DNA of 64,000 nt. It comes from Magnetovibrio sp. GTDB lineage: Bacteria; Pseudomonadota; Alphaproteobacteria; Rhodospirillales; Casp-alpha2. The stretch's first letter is position 1; each line of letters begins with the position of its first letter. Positions 18,307-27,744 of this stretch are shown here, piece by piece. Below the pieces are notes generated by a model. That model was not told where the DNA came from and ran no database searches. It saw nothing but the letters and a program-made list of their open reading frames with translations. The stretch lies in contig NZFO01000004.1 in assembly GCA_002690705.1 (NCBI GenBank), forward strand, positions 1-64,000. The letters are read 5' to 3'. A program made the position numbers and the translations under genes.

Positions 18307-19080
18307 TCAATCTGCATGAGCATCTCTCGCGTCAGAGGTTGCTACTTTGGCAACTTGAGCATTTTGTATTTGACTCACTTGTAGTGCCCGGCACCGTGCC
18401 TCAGCGATTTCGCCGCGCATATTTATTAGAAACAGCCACACATAATACCCTTTAAAGGCAAGCGCCGTTAAAAGCAGAGGAGTTAGCATAGTTGAGTGGA
18501 TTGCGGGGCCGCTAAATTTTATAACACTTGCGGGTTGATGCAGCGTGTTCCACCAATCTACAGAAAATTTTATTATCGGCACGTTAATAAAGCCTACAAG
18601 TGCTAGAATAGCTGCTGCTTTTGAGCCACCCTCCGCATTATCGAAAGCATCTTGTAATGCGATATAACCGAGGTATAAAAAAAACAAAATAAACATTGAC
18701 GTTAATCTTGCATCCCAGACCCACCAAGTTCCCCACATAGGCTTACCCCAAATAGAACCTGTTATTAGCGCTAGAAATGTAAAAGTAGCTCCGATGGGAG
18801 CTGTTGCTCGACCAGCAAGGTTGGCAAGGGGGTGTTTCCATATCATCGCAACACCGCTAGTTATGGCTAACAAAGTGTAACAAAAAAGCGCCATCCATGC
18901 TGATGGCACATGAATATACATGATCCGAACTGTCTCGCCCTGCTGATAGTCCGGTGGTGAGTTAAATAATGCAAAATATAGCCCCGCCGCAAATAATACT
19001 AGAGTCAGAATCGCTGCCCATGGTTGTATTTGATCTGCTAAACGGAGAAACCTAATAGGGTTGGCGAAGCGATTTAACAT
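18307..19080 (-). CDS. ccmC: Heme transporter/handling protein CcmC
   Basis: Six-TM inner-membrane protein presenting heme to CcmE. It contains the tryptophan-rich motif WGTWWVWDARLTS and the flanking histidine region VRIMYIHVPSAWMA. I chose the ATG at 19078-19080 (257 residues), whose product begins MLNRFANPIRFLRLADQIQPW, the family N-terminus, and which has AAGGA upstream. The frame is open 40 codons further upstream with unrelated sequence. Confidence 0.95.
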   Translation of the reverse strand: MLNRFANPIRFLRLADQIQPWAAILTLVLFAAGLYFALFNSPPDYQQGETVRIMYIHVPSAWMALFCYTLLAITSGVAMIWKHPLANLAGRATAPIGATFTFLALITGSIWGKPMWGTWWVWDARLTSMFILFFLYLGYIALQDAFDNAEGGSKAAAILALVGFINVPIIKFSVDWWNTLHQPASVIKFSGPAIHSTMLTPLLLTALAFKGYYVWLFLINMRGEIAEARCRALQVSQIQNAQVAKVATSDARDAHAD

Positions 19081-19221
19081 ATTACCGTGATTTCCTTGAT
19101 AGTCGTTTGCTCTATGCTGATTTTTTACTATTAGTAGGGAGTATTTTTGTGGAGATAAACAGCCTGAGAGGTTATTTAGTGTCTTTTTGGAGTGACGCAA
19201 ATTAATAAATTAATTGTATCA

Positions 19222-19890
19222 TCAACGTCGCATTGTTTCACGGAGGGCCGCCGCTGTCGCCCAGACTGAAAATGGAGCTAATCCGATCAATAAAGAGCCC
19301 AATATCAGAACGGGTAAACGCCATGGTAAACCGTGTATGGCGGCGTCCACGGCGCTAACTCCAAAAATGAGTATTGGAATATATAAGGGTAAAACTAATA
19401 ATGACAGCAATATGCTGCCTTGGCGCGCGCCGAGTATCAATGCTGCTCCGATCGACCCAATTAAGCTGAGCAATGGAGTCCCGACTGCAAGTGTTAAGAG
19501 AAGAGCTGCAAATCCATCTTTTCCAGTATGTAACATCCCAGCAAGCAGAGGGGCGATGATTAAGAGTGGTAGCCCCGTGATTAACCAGTGAGAGATAACT
19601 TTAGCTGTTACGGTCAATTCTAGCATAAATGGCTGAATAACAAGTAACTCCAAGCTGCCATCTTCATAGTCTGTTTGAAATAAACGCTCTACAGAGAGCA
19701 TTGAGGCGAGTAGGGCTGAAACCCAAATCATTCCCCCGCTAATCCGTGCGAGCACAGTCGGCTCTGGTCCGACGCCGAGGGGTAGCAAAAGGATGACCAA
19801 GACGAAAAACATTACCACCATTATGGTATCCATACCGTGGCGCATAGATAGCCTCAAATCGCGACGTACAATTTCAATAAAGGTTGTCAT
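19222..19890 (-). CDS. ccmB: Heme exporter permease CcmB
   Basis: Membrane subunit of the CcmAB ABC transporter. The 222-residue protein has six predicted TM helices, the family start MTTFIEIVRRDLRLSMR and the conserved segments DGSLELLVIQP and LTLAVGTPLLSLIGSIGAAL. I chose the ATG at 19888-19890, so it overlaps the ccmA stop by 17 bp. ccmC starts 141 bp downstream, the only loose junction in the ccm run. Confidence 0.94.
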   Translation of the reverse strand: MTTFIEIVRRDLRLSMRHGMDTIMVVMFFVLVILLLPLGVGPEPTVLARISGGMIWVSALLASMLSVERLFQTDYEDGSLELLVIQPFMLELTVTAKVISHWLITGLPLLIIAPLLAGMLHTGKDGFAALLLTLAVGTPLLSLIGSIGAALILGARQGSILLSLLVLPLYIPILIFGVSAVDAAIHGLPWRLPVLILGSLLIGLAPFSVWATAAALRETMRR

Positions 19891-20545
19891 GCGCAGCAGC
19901 CTCTGGTTGGTAATCACTTAGATTGAGAACTTGGGCCTCGGGCAGGTCCAGTGGTGTATGCGTGGATAAAATGATCATTCCTCCCGAATTGCGATGGGCC
20001 GCCATACATTGCTCAAATTTAGCAACTGTTGCCGCGTCTAACCCAGTGGTGGGTTCATCCAGAAGCCAGAGTCGAGTGGGTGCCGTTAAAATACGTGTTA
20101 AATTTACTTTTCGCTTTTGACCGGCAGAGAGAAAACGGGCCGGTACATCCGCTAAATGAGCTATGTCAAATTCTTCCAAGGCACTCTGTACGTGGTCTCG
20201 CGTTCCATGAAGAGAAGCCCAAAAGGAGACGTTTTCAATAACAGTTAGCGCCGGTTTGACGGGGTCGTGATGACCAACATAGTGAATGCGCTTGAAGTGA
20301 ATCTCCGGTTCAACATGTGTTTTATGGTCGTGCCATTTTAATGTTCCATAGATTGGACGCATCAGTCCTGCCAATATCCTCAACATTGTCGATTTTCCGA
20401 TACCATTCGGTCCTTTTACCAAAACCGCCCCGCCAGAATTTATCGAAAAAGTTACACCGACGAATACTGTTCGCCCACCACGAAAACAAGCTACTTGGTC
20501 GCTTGCAAAATATACGTTCTCTCTGTCAGACGAGGAGGTAACCAT
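19874..20545 (-). CDS. ccmA: Heme exporter ATPase CcmA
   Basis: Cytoplasmic ATPase of the CcmAB transporter, needed to release heme-loaded CcmE. The 223-residue protein shows Walker A GPNGIGKST, signature LSAGQKRKVNL (the CcmA-type LSAGQ) and Walker B LWLLDEPTTGLD. First gene of the nine-gene ccmABCDEFGHI series. The 245-bp region upstream contains no supported gene. Confidence 0.95.
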   Translation of the reverse strand: MVTSSSDRENVYFASDQVACFRGGRTVFVGVTFSINSGGAVLVKGPNGIGKSTMLRILAGLMRPIYGTLKWHDHKTHVEPEIHFKRIHYVGHHDPVKPALTVIENVSFWASLHGTRDHVQSALEEFDIAHLADVPARFLSAGQKRKVNLTRILTAPTRLWLLDEPTTGLDAATVAKFEQCMAAHRNSGGMIILSTHTPLDLPEAQVLNLSDYQPEAAAHDNLY

Positions 20546-20790
20546 CGAGTTATGCTACCTTTAATAAGTTTTCCATAGAAAACTATACTAAATAGGTTGA
20601 ACAAAAAAGCAGCTGGTTAACGATCTTACTGCAGGTCTCGGTAAAAGAGGGGCCGATGATGCGGCGGGGTAAGGACAAATCCCAATATAAATCAAAAAGT
20701 CGATTAACATTTTTTTATTTCGGAGTTATAGCATGGTTTGGGACAACCCACGGAAACGGGGGAGACGTAAATATTTTAGTGAATCTCAAT

Positions 20791-21366
20791 TCAAAATTGT
20801 ATAGTTGAGCCCGAAATTCCTTCCATGCCCTCAACATCAATCTTTATCATGTGGCACTGATACAATGCCATACTATCGACTGTCTGACAGGGAATGCGCT
20901 CCTCCTTTGTGCGCTCGCCAAGAGAAATTGCACCATAGTTTCCGCCCTTTTCATAATCCAAAAGTGTTACCAGTATCTCGCTAGGTTGTCCGATCACAGC
21001 ACAATGATAAGTATGAACGTTGTGGAGGGCGTTAAGGGCTATGTTGGCGGCTAGGAATTGAAATATTTCCCGTTGTGGTTCCAAAGTAGCTACAGCCTCG
21101 CCGGGAAGTACGTATAATGCCATGGGAACTGTGAGGGCTCCCATAGTGGCTCCAATATCCAATGCCGCCATTCCGGGGGCTAAAACTTGGCGCAGAAGTC
21201 TAACCTCTTCTTCGGCGTATTCACCCTAAAGGTCTAGGGAACGGCCCACATATTCATCCTTGGCGTTAAAGGTCATTGGTCCACAGCGGAATTGCTTGAC
21301 GCGAACATGGCGTTTTAAAATTACCACGTCTGACAAGCGACCCGTAATCGCATCAATCGAAATCTC
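20791..21366 (-). pseudogene. FkbM-family methyltransferase pseudogene
   Basis: The minus-strand frame from 21366 reads MTFNAKDEYVGRSLDL, a TAG stop at 21226-21228, then GEYAEEEVRLLRQVLAPGM, LDIGATMGALTVPM and HMIKIDVEGMEG before ending at 20791. This matches the FkbM pattern (...RSLDLYGE..., LDIGANIG, KIDVEGME) with the expected Tyr codon changed to TAG. The C-terminal 60-80 residues after the VEGMEG motif are missing, replaced by a short unrelated tail. Nonsense mutation plus 3' loss indicate a dead gene. It follows the PaaK-like ligase on the same strand and was probably the last gene of that operon. Confidence 0.8.
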
Positions 21367-22615
21367 TTATATCTTCAATGATTATTCCATCCTTTGGGAG
21401 TTCCCCCGGCGCAACGTATACGACTTCACTACTTAGTTTGCAGACAGATCGGATGGTTGTCCGAATATTGGTTGCAAGTTGTTCGTTGGTACCAATAAAA
21501 GTCTCGGGGTTTTCAACCTCACAAGTTAAAGTCATAACGTCGCTTCCATCCCGCTGATGAACGATGAGGCGTGCTCTCAGTATTTCTGGATGTTGACGGC
21601 TGATTTCGGCGACTTGACCGGGATGCACGAACATGCCTTTGACTTTCGTCGTTTGATCCGCGCGCCCCATCCAGCCTTTTAATCGGACATTGGTTCTGCC
21701 GCAGGGGCTCTCCCCAGATAAAAACATTGATAGGTCCCCAGTGCCAAAACGGATGAGTGGATATTCTGGACAAAATCGAGTTGCAACAACCTCGCCAACC
21801 TCATCGATTCCAGCTAGGTCGTCCGTGCCGGGACGAACAATTTCAATCAATAACGTTTCTTCAATAATTAAACCTTCTTTGGCCGGAGATTCGTAAGCAA
21901 TGGAGCCTAAATCTGCGGTTGCATAAATCTGTTGGCAGTTGACTCCGAAGCCCTCAATGTCCTGCCGTAAGGAGAGGGGTAGAGCTTCGCCACCAACCAC
22001 GGATTTACTTAAACTAGAGACGTCGACAGCCAGCTCTTGAGCGCGTTCAAGCAAGATTTTTAAAAATGATGGCGTTCCCGTAAATGCAGTCGGGCGCATA
22101 TCTGTCATCGCACGGACCTGTAACTCTGAATTACCGACGCCCGCTGGAAAGACAGCGCATCCAATCTTTGCAGCGCCAGTTTCCAACATGAAACCGGCCG
22201 GTGTGAAATGATAAGAAAACGTGTTGTGGACAATATCACCCCGCCGGAACCCCCCAGCATAAAGTGCTCGAGCAGTTCCCCACCAATCGACCCCAAAACC
22301 TTCGGGCTCATATATCGGACCAGGAGATTGATAAATACGTTTTAATTGGCCCGACTTTAATGATGTCAATCCAGCAAATGGGGGATTAGCTTTTTGTAAC
22401 TCAATTAAATCTGATTTACGGGTGACGGGTAAACCCGCGAGTGCTTCACGCGATGTGATCTGTTCAGCGTCAATATGTTTGAATATTTTAGAAAAGTAGG
22501 GTGCATTTAATTTGGCATTCTTAAGTTGTCGAGGCAACGCAGTTACAAGATCTGTTTCGCGCTGGTCGGCAGAGCGAATTTCTAGCTCGTCGTAGTAATG
22601 TGACGGCTCGCTCAA
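21353..22615 (-). CDS. PaaK-like adenylate-forming CoA ligase
   Basis: AMP-dependent acyl/aryl-CoA ligase related to phenylacetate-CoA ligase. It activates a carboxylic acid via an acyl-adenylate in the cytoplasm. Visible regions include PVTRKSDLIELQ near the N-terminus, TGTPSFLKILLERA, QIYATADLGSIAYES, the ATP-binding LIRFGTGDLSMF and the C-terminal KVKGMFVHPGQV. The length of 420 residues fits PaaK-type enzymes. It is the last intact gene of the liv module, 7 bp after livF, suggesting that it acts on the transported compound. The substrate cannot be read from sequence. Confidence 0.85.
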   Translation of the reverse strand: MSEPSHYYDELEIRSADQRETDLVTALPRQLKNAKLNAPYFSKIFKHIDAEQITSREALAGLPVTRKSDLIELQKANPPFAGLTSLKSGQLKRIYQSPGPIYEPEGFGVDWWGTARALYAGGFRRGDIVHNTFSYHFTPAGFMLETGAAKIGCAVFPAGVGNSELQVRAMTDMRPTAFTGTPSFLKILLERAQELAVDVSSLSKSVVGGEALPLSLRQDIEGFGVNCQQIYATADLGSIAYESPAKEGLIIEETLLIEIVRPGTDDLAGIDEVGEVVATRFCPEYPLIRFGTGDLSMFLSGESPCGRTNVRLKGWMGRADQTTKVKGMFVHPGQVAEISRQHPEILRARLIVHQRDGSDVMTLTCEVENPETFIGTNEQLATNIRTTIRSVCKLSSEVVYVAPGELPKDGIIIEDIRDFD

Positions 22616-22622
22616 AACTATT

Positions 22623-23465
22623 CTACAGCCAACGCTTGCGGCGGCGATAGTGCTTAACCTCTCGAAAGTTTTTACGCCCGCCAGAACTTAAGCCCAGGTA
22701 AAACTCCTTTACATCCTCGTTTTCTCGGAGTGCTCTAGCTTTGCCATCCATAACGATACGTCCATTTTCTAGAATATATCCATATTCAGCATACCGTAAT
22801 GCGACCATAGTGTTTTGCTCGGCCAGCAAAATGCTAACTCCTTCCTTTTGATTGAGGTCGCGGACAATTTCGAAAATCTCTTCCACTAATTGCGGTGCTA
22901 GGCCCATTGATGGCTCGTCGAGAAGAATAACAGATGGGCTGGCCATTAGCGCGCGGCCAATAGCTGTCATTTGTTGCTCTCCACCCGAGGTGTAGCCTGC
23001 TTGACTGGTCCGGCGCTCTCTTAAACGTGGAAAATAATGATACACCTTCTCTAAAGATTCTGAGATTGCCGCACGGCCATCACGACGAGTATAAGCTCCG
23101 GTGAGCAAGTTTTCTTCGACAGTCAAATGCTCAAAACAATGACGGCCCTCCATAACTTGGATTATCCCACGTTTCACCAGTTCGTTGGAAGTCATATTAT
23201 CCACACGTTCACCCATCGCTTCAATGGATCCTTTGGTAACTTCTCCCCGCTCTGCACGAAGTAGGTTTGAAATAGCTTTCAAGGTCGTCGACTTGCCTGC
23301 GCCGTTAGCTCCAAGGAGTGCAACAATACCCCCCTTGTAAAGTTCTAACGATACGCCTTTTAACACTAAAATCACATGGTCATATATGACTTCGATATTA
23401 TTGATGTTGAGAAGAGGGGCGGCCTTAGCCGCCCCAACCTCAGTAGCTTCAACTGCTTGTTCCAT
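22623..23465 (-). CDS. livF: Branched-chain-type ABC transporter ATPase LivF
   Basis: One of the two ATPases of a HAAT-type importer. Walker A is GANGAGKST, the signature region YTSGGEQQMTAIGRAL has SGGEQ in place of LSGGQ as is normal for LivF, and Walker B is VILLDEPSMGLAP. The 280-residue chain is longer than typical LivF (about 235) at both ends: an N-terminal extension of about 15 residues and a basic C-terminal tail. Ends in TAG. The substrate-binding protein gene lies 14 bp upstream and the PaaK-like gene 7 bp downstream. Confidence 0.93.
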   Translation of the reverse strand: MEQAVEATEVGAAKAAPLLNINNIEVIYDHVILVLKGVSLELYKGGIVALLGANGAGKSTTLKAISNLLRAERGEVTKGSIEAMGERVDNMTSNELVKRGIIQVMEGRHCFEHLTVEENLLTGAYTRRDGRAAISESLEKVYHYFPRLRERRTSQAGYTSGGEQQMTAIGRALMASPSVILLDEPSMGLAPQLVEEIFEIVRDLNQKEGVSILLAEQNTMVALRYAEYGYILENGRIVMDGKARALRENEDVKEFYLGLSSGGRKNFREVKHYRRRKRWL

Positions 23466-23479
23466 AATCGGAAAAACTC

Positions 23480-24796
23480 CTAGCAGCCGCGAGGCTTAAT
23501 ATTGTTTTCTTTAGCATAGGCGGCTGCCGCCTTTTCAACCATTGGGCGAACGACATCGCTCATGGCTGGTACAAAGTCACCTTTGACTTTCCACTGCTTG
23601 CCATCCCATTGCTGAATAAATACGCCGGGGGCAGCACCTTCGTGGTTTCTGCAACTCACACTTACCGGGTTGGCAAAGCCGGACATCCCAAGCTTGGCTA
23701 AGCGATCTTTATCAACCGTAAAGCTCTCTAACGCAGCACGAACTTGGTCGCCATTTGGCTTTTTACCGCCTGACTTCTTTACAGCATCACGTACGGCTTC
23801 CGTTGCCAGAGCAGCATTGTAGACGCCGCGGTTGTAAAGCACTTCACCAACTTTATTGGTTTTAGCCGCAGCTTTATCGCCTCCGTAGACATGCTTGATT
23901 ATATCCTGCATGACTTTGGCCTTAACCCCTGCGGAATGCATTGCCGTGGATTTGTAACCAATGGAGTTATCGCCGGCTGGCACCACATCTGCGTCGGAGC
24001 CAGACCACCAATTTCCCACGAAGCGGTCCATTGGGAAGCCAATGGTCGCTGCCTCTTTAATAGCTACTTGGTTCATCACGCCCCATCCCGACATAAAGAC
24101 CCAATCTGGTTTTTTACGCCGGATCTGTAACCATGTTGCTTTCTGTTCTTGACCTGGGTGGTCAACGGCCAGCTTCGTCAACTTGAATCCAAATTTCTTG
24201 GACAACGTATCCAAGGTAGGGTTCGCTTCTTTGCCATAGGCTGAATTGTGATGGACGTGAGCAATATGCTTACCCTTGAGATTTGCCATACCCCCCTCTT
24301 GATCACCAACGTAGTTTACGAAGGCAGAAGCTTGGCTCCAATACGTGGCTGGGAAATTGAAAACCCATTTGAACACGCGACCATCAGCCGCGGCTGTACG
24401 GCCATAACCCATTGAAATTATTGGAATGTTATCGACTGCTGCTTTGGGGATGAGCTGATAGGTTAAGCCCGTTGAGTAAGGGTTAACCAATAGAGCTCCT
24501 CCGTGCTTATTTTTGAGCTTCTCATAGCACTCAACGCCAACTTTAGTGTTGTATTTTGTCTCGCATTCCTCGGTTTTAACTTTGAGGCCCTCGATCCCAC
24601 CATCTCTTTTGTTAAGTAGGGCGTAATAATCACGGAAGCCATTAGCGATCGGCTCACCACTCGGAGCGTAAGGGCCGGTGCGATAAACGAAAACGGGGAA
24701 AAAGAGTTCATCAGCATAAGCTCTATCTGTTTCCGTAATCCCTGTGATGCCGATGGCAAAACCAGCGGCCGCCAAAAGTAAACTGCGAAGTTTCAT
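23480..24796 (-). CDS. ABC transporter periplasmic substrate-binding protein (LivK-like)
   Basis: Periplasmic binding protein of the type I fold (Peripla_BP_6). A signal peptide (MKLRSLLLAAAGFAIGITG, cleaved near AYADE) precedes a 410-residue mature domain with VFVYRTGPYAPSGEPIANGF, HVHHNSAYGKEANPTL and a disulfide-capable C-terminus. It is larger than LivJ/LivK (about 345 residues), like binding proteins in CoA-ligase-linked transporters for aromatic or other organic acids. An extended -10 promoter and a GGGAG ribosome site lie just upstream. Confidence 0.9.
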   Translation of the reverse strand: MKLRSLLLAAAGFAIGITGITETDRAYADELFFPVFVYRTGPYAPSGEPIANGFRDYYALLNKRDGGIEGLKVKTEECETKYNTKVGVECYEKLKNKHGGALLVNPYSTGLTYQLIPKAAVDNIPIISMGYGRTAAADGRVFKWVFNFPATYWSQASAFVNYVGDQEGGMANLKGKHIAHVHHNSAYGKEANPTLDTLSKKFGFKLTKLAVDHPGQEQKATWLQIRRKKPDWVFMSGWGVMNQVAIKEAATIGFPMDRFVGNWWSGSDADVVPAGDNSIGYKSTAMHSAGVKAKVMQDIIKHVYGGDKAAAKTNKVGEVLYNRGVYNAALATEAVRDAVKKSGGKKPNGDQVRAALESFTVDKDRLAKLGMSGFANPVSVSCRNHEGAAPGVFIQQWDGKQWKVKGDFVPAMSDVVRPMVEKAAAAYAKENNIKPRGC

Positions 24797-24854
24797 GTTT
24801 TATCTCCCTAGTCGTTAAAGTGACCTGTTACCGGTCTCTATTTTTCGAACCGCA

Positions 24855-24863
24855 ATTATAGCA
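24855..24863 (-). promoter_or_regulatory. Extended -10 promoter before the substrate-binding protein gene
   Basis: On the minus strand the sequence reads TGC-TATAAT (plus-strand 24855-24863), a consensus extended -10 element, about 60 bp upstream of the binding-protein ATG. No -35 is recognisable. An internal promoter here would give the extra expression that binding proteins usually need. Confidence 0.4.
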
Positions 24864-24914
24864 TGTGACCGGAATTTCTCCTAACGCGGTGCGAAATTTA
24901 AAAACATTTATTGC

Positions 24915-25994
24915 CTAATATGGGAATGGCCACATTCTCAATTTTTCTTTTGCAATCTGCCACAAGCGATTGAAGCCATGGGGTTCCACAATTAAGAAAA
25001 AGATGATCATTACACCAAAGATGATTTCTTCGATATGTTTTTGCAATTCAGTACTTATTTCCAGACCGATCACCGGGGGTGCATTGGTCAAAAAAATTGG
25101 GAGGAGAGTTATAAATCCAGCCCCTAATATTGAACCTAAAACACTGCCGAGACCTCCGACAATTACCATGAATAAGACTGGAAATGAAATATTCAAGATG
25201 TCAAAGGCCTCTGTCTCGGCGCTACCAAGCCAACAAAAAATATACAAAGCACCTGCAACCCCGCAGTAGAAAGAACTAATGGCAAATGCCAAAAGTTTAG
25301 TTTGCAGCGGACGGATACCGATAATCTCGGCTGCAATATCCATATCACGAATAGCCATCCACGATCGGCCTAAATGTCCCCGCGCCATATTTTTAGCCGC
25401 TAGCGCAAAAACCGTTAAAAACACTAACACAACATAATAACGGGCTTCTGGCGATGCCTCGGGCCCTGTTATTAGGACACTGAAAATTTCTCGCGGAGGC
25501 GCCGTTATCGTGCCAGACGGACTGTAATTAAAAAACCATTCCACTTTGTTAAATACCCACAGTATAAAAAACTGAGCAGCTAAAGTAGCAACAGCAAGAT
25601 AGAAGCCCTTGATCCGCAGGCTCGGCAGCCCAAAAACAATACCCACTGCCGCTGCGATAGCGCCTGACATTAAAAACACGATTATGATGTTCAGTTCTGG
25701 GAAGCCTGTGGATAGTTTATAGGTAGCGTAGGCCCCCACAGCCATAAAAGCCCCTGTGCCCAAACTCACCTGCCCGCAATATCCTGTGAGGATGTTCAAT
25801 CCAACCGCTGCAAGCGCCAAAATAATAAAAGGGATTAAAATTGCCTGGTACCAATATTCATCAGCGAACATCGGAACCACCACATAGGATACCAGCAATA
25901 CCAAAACCATAAACCATCGGTCTTGAACAATTGGAAAGATAGCCTGATCGGCACCATACGTGGATTTGAATTGTCCAGCCTCGCGATAAAACAT
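24915..25994 (-). CDS. livM: Branched-chain-type ABC transporter permease LivM
   Basis: Inner-membrane permease subunit with about ten TM helices. It has the family segments LNILTGYCGQVSLGTGAFMAVGAYA, the EAA-like loop GRSWMAIRDMDIAAEIIGI and FPVLFMVIVGGLGSVLGSILGA. I chose the ATG at 25992-25994 (359 residues), preceded by GAGAGGG and 4 bp after the livH stop; the frame is open 11 codons upstream into livH. Confidence 0.94.
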   Translation of the reverse strand: MFYREAGQFKSTYGADQAIFPIVQDRWFMVLVLLVSYVVVPMFADEYWYQAILIPFIILALAAVGLNILTGYCGQVSLGTGAFMAVGAYATYKLSTGFPELNIIIVFLMSGAIAAAVGIVFGLPSLRIKGFYLAVATLAAQFFILWVFNKVEWFFNYSPSGTITAPPREIFSVLITGPEASPEARYYVVLVFLTVFALAAKNMARGHLGRSWMAIRDMDIAAEIIGIRPLQTKLLAFAISSFYCGVAGALYIFCWLGSAETEAFDILNISFPVLFMVIVGGLGSVLGSILGAGFITLLPIFLTNAPPVIGLEISTELQKHIEEIIFGVMIIFFLIVEPHGFNRLWQIAKEKLRMWPFPY

Positions 25995-25998
25995 TTTT

Positions 25999-26934
25999 TC
26001 AAACCCTCTCGATAATCTTTTCGCCAAATAAGCCTTGAGGTCGAAACATTAAAAAGACTAAAGCGGCCATGTAAGCAAACCAACCTTCAATGGCACCACC
26101 AAATGCGGGTCCCCAATAAACTTCGGAAACTTTCTCAAAGACACCGATCAAGAGGCCACCAATAATTGCTCCGGGAACTGACTCAAAACCACCAAGAATG
26201 AGAACTGGCAGTGCTTTTAGAGCAATCAAAACGAGCGAAAACTGGACCCCAGCCTTTCCACCCCACATGATCCCGGCAACTAGGGCAACAAAGCCTGATA
26301 CAGACCACACAATTATCCATATTGTCTTTAGTGGAATACCGACGGATAGGGCTGCTTGATGGTCATCCGCGACGGCTCGCAACGCCCGGCCTACAGAAGT
26401 TTTTTGGAAAAAGATTGCTAGCACACCAACTAGCACTGCAGCGGTTACAGCCGCGAATAAATCAAAGCTATTAATTAATACCCCCCCAACCTCAAATGAG
26501 TTCTCTGGGATACCGACGTCCAACTTTTTAACGTTGGAGCCCCAAGCTATTTGCCCGGCGCCCTCGAATACAAAATTGAGTCCGATCGTAGCCATGAATA
26601 GGATTATTTGCGCCTGATTGACTAGGTGCCGTAACATGTAGCGCTCGATTAAAAAAGCAACGCCAACCATTACAATCATGGTGAGGATAATTGCTAAAAT
26701 CAGCGGGACATGATTGTCTAAGAGTCCGACCAATGTCAGGGCCGCAAAAAGCACCATAGCACCTTGGGCATAATTAAAGACACCTGAAGCTTTATAGATC
26801 AGCACGAAGCCAAGCGCTACAAGCGAATACATTACACCCGCCATTAAGCCACCGATAATGACCTCTAGAAGAAAAATCGGACTGTCCGCCATATCGAGGA
26901 CCGGTGCTATGAAAAATGTATTAAGAACTTCCAT
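25999..26934 (-). CDS. livH: Branched-chain-type ABC transporter permease LivH
   Basis: Second permease of the importer. Diagnostic segments are GLMAGVMYSLVALGFVLIYKASGVFNYAQG near the N-terminus, the cytoplasmic loop GRALRAVADDHQAALSVGI and LPVLILGGFESVPGAIIGG. I chose the ATG at 26932-26934 (311 residues); the frame is open 16 codons upstream, overlapping livG. With this start there is a 16-bp gap after livG. Confidence 0.93.
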   Translation of the reverse strand: MEVLNTFFIAPVLDMADSPIFLLEVIIGGLMAGVMYSLVALGFVLIYKASGVFNYAQGAMVLFAALTLVGLLDNHVPLILAIILTMIVMVGVAFLIERYMLRHLVNQAQIILFMATIGLNFVFEGAGQIAWGSNVKKLDVGIPENSFEVGGVLINSFDLFAAVTAAVLVGVLAIFFQKTSVGRALRAVADDHQAALSVGIPLKTIWIIVWSVSGFVALVAGIMWGGKAGVQFSLVLIALKALPVLILGGFESVPGAIIGGLLIGVFEKVSEVYWGPAFGGAIEGWFAYMAALVFLMFRPQGLFGEKIIERV

Positions 26935-26950
26935 TATATTGCGTCCCAGT

Positions 26951-27742
26951 TCAGTCGTGTTGAACGCCGAGATAGGCGTCAATTACCCGTTGATTTGCCC
27001 GAACCTCGTCGGGGTCCCCATCGGCAATTTTTTGGCCGTAATCCAGAACCACAACGCGGTCAGAGATATCCATGACAACACTCATATCGTGCTCAATCAG
27101 CACAATCGTGGTTCCAAATTCATCGTTCACATCCAGAATATAGCGGCACATGTCTTCTTTTTCTTCGTAGTTCATACCTGCCATTGGTTCGTCTAGGAGG
27201 AGCATATCTGGTTCAGCTGCCAAGGCGCGCGCCAACTCAACTCTCTTTTGCAGACCGTAGGGCAGGCGGCCCACAACAGTTTTGCGGATGGACTCAATTT
27301 CCAAGAAGTCAATTACCCTCTCAGCAGCCTCGCGGTGCTCCAACTCCTCCCTCATAGCTGGGCCATAGTATAGGCTTTGCCACAGAAAGTTTTTTCTCAT
27401 TTTTAAATTTCTACCTGTCATAACATTGTCGAGTGTAGTCATACCCTTAAACAATGCGATATTTTGAAATGTTCGAGCGATACCTTGACTGGCTGCTTGG
27501 TGCGTTTCCATTTGCGAGTGGGACTCACCTTTAAACGTAATTATACCTTCCGTTGGTTTATAGAAGCCGTTTATGCAATTAAGCATAGAGCTTTTTCCGG
27601 CCCCGTTTGGACCTATTATCGAACGAACTTCTCCCTCGCAGACGTCGAAGGTAATGTTTGTTAGTGCCTTGACTCCGCCAAATGCCAGAGAGACATTATC
27701 AACCTTGAGGATAACGTCTCCTATGCGGCGTTCCTGAGACAT
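26951..27742 (-). CDS. livG: Branched-chain-type ABC transporter ATPase LivG
   Basis: ATPase partner of LivF. Walker A GPNGAGKSS, a Q-loop in ARTFQNIALF, the signature region LPYGLQKRVELARAL (YGLQK in place of LSGGQ) and Walker B MLLLDEPMAGM are visible, with the LivG-specific C-terminal segment GQKIADGDPDEVRANQRVIDAYLG. 263 residues, usual size. It begins 2 bp after the stop of the upstream ligase gene. Confidence 0.94.
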   Translation of the reverse strand: MSQERRIGDVILKVDNVSLAFGGVKALTNITFDVCEGEVRSIIGPNGAGKSSMLNCINGFYKPTEGIITFKGESHSQMETHQAASQGIARTFQNIALFKGMTTLDNVMTGRNLKMRKNFLWQSLYYGPAMREELEHREAAERVIDFLEIESIRKTVVGRLPYGLQKRVELARALAAEPDMLLLDEPMAGMNYEEKEDMCRYILDVNDEFGTTIVLIEHDMSVVMDISDRVVVLDYGQKIADGDPDEVRANQRVIDAYLGVQHD

Positions 27743-27744
27743 GT

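Noticed and set aside
20656-20808. Plus-strand 50-codon frame with GAGGGG before ATGATG and one hydrophobic segment
   Set aside because: No family resemblance, and it overlaps the end of the FkbM pseudogene on the other strand; could be chance.
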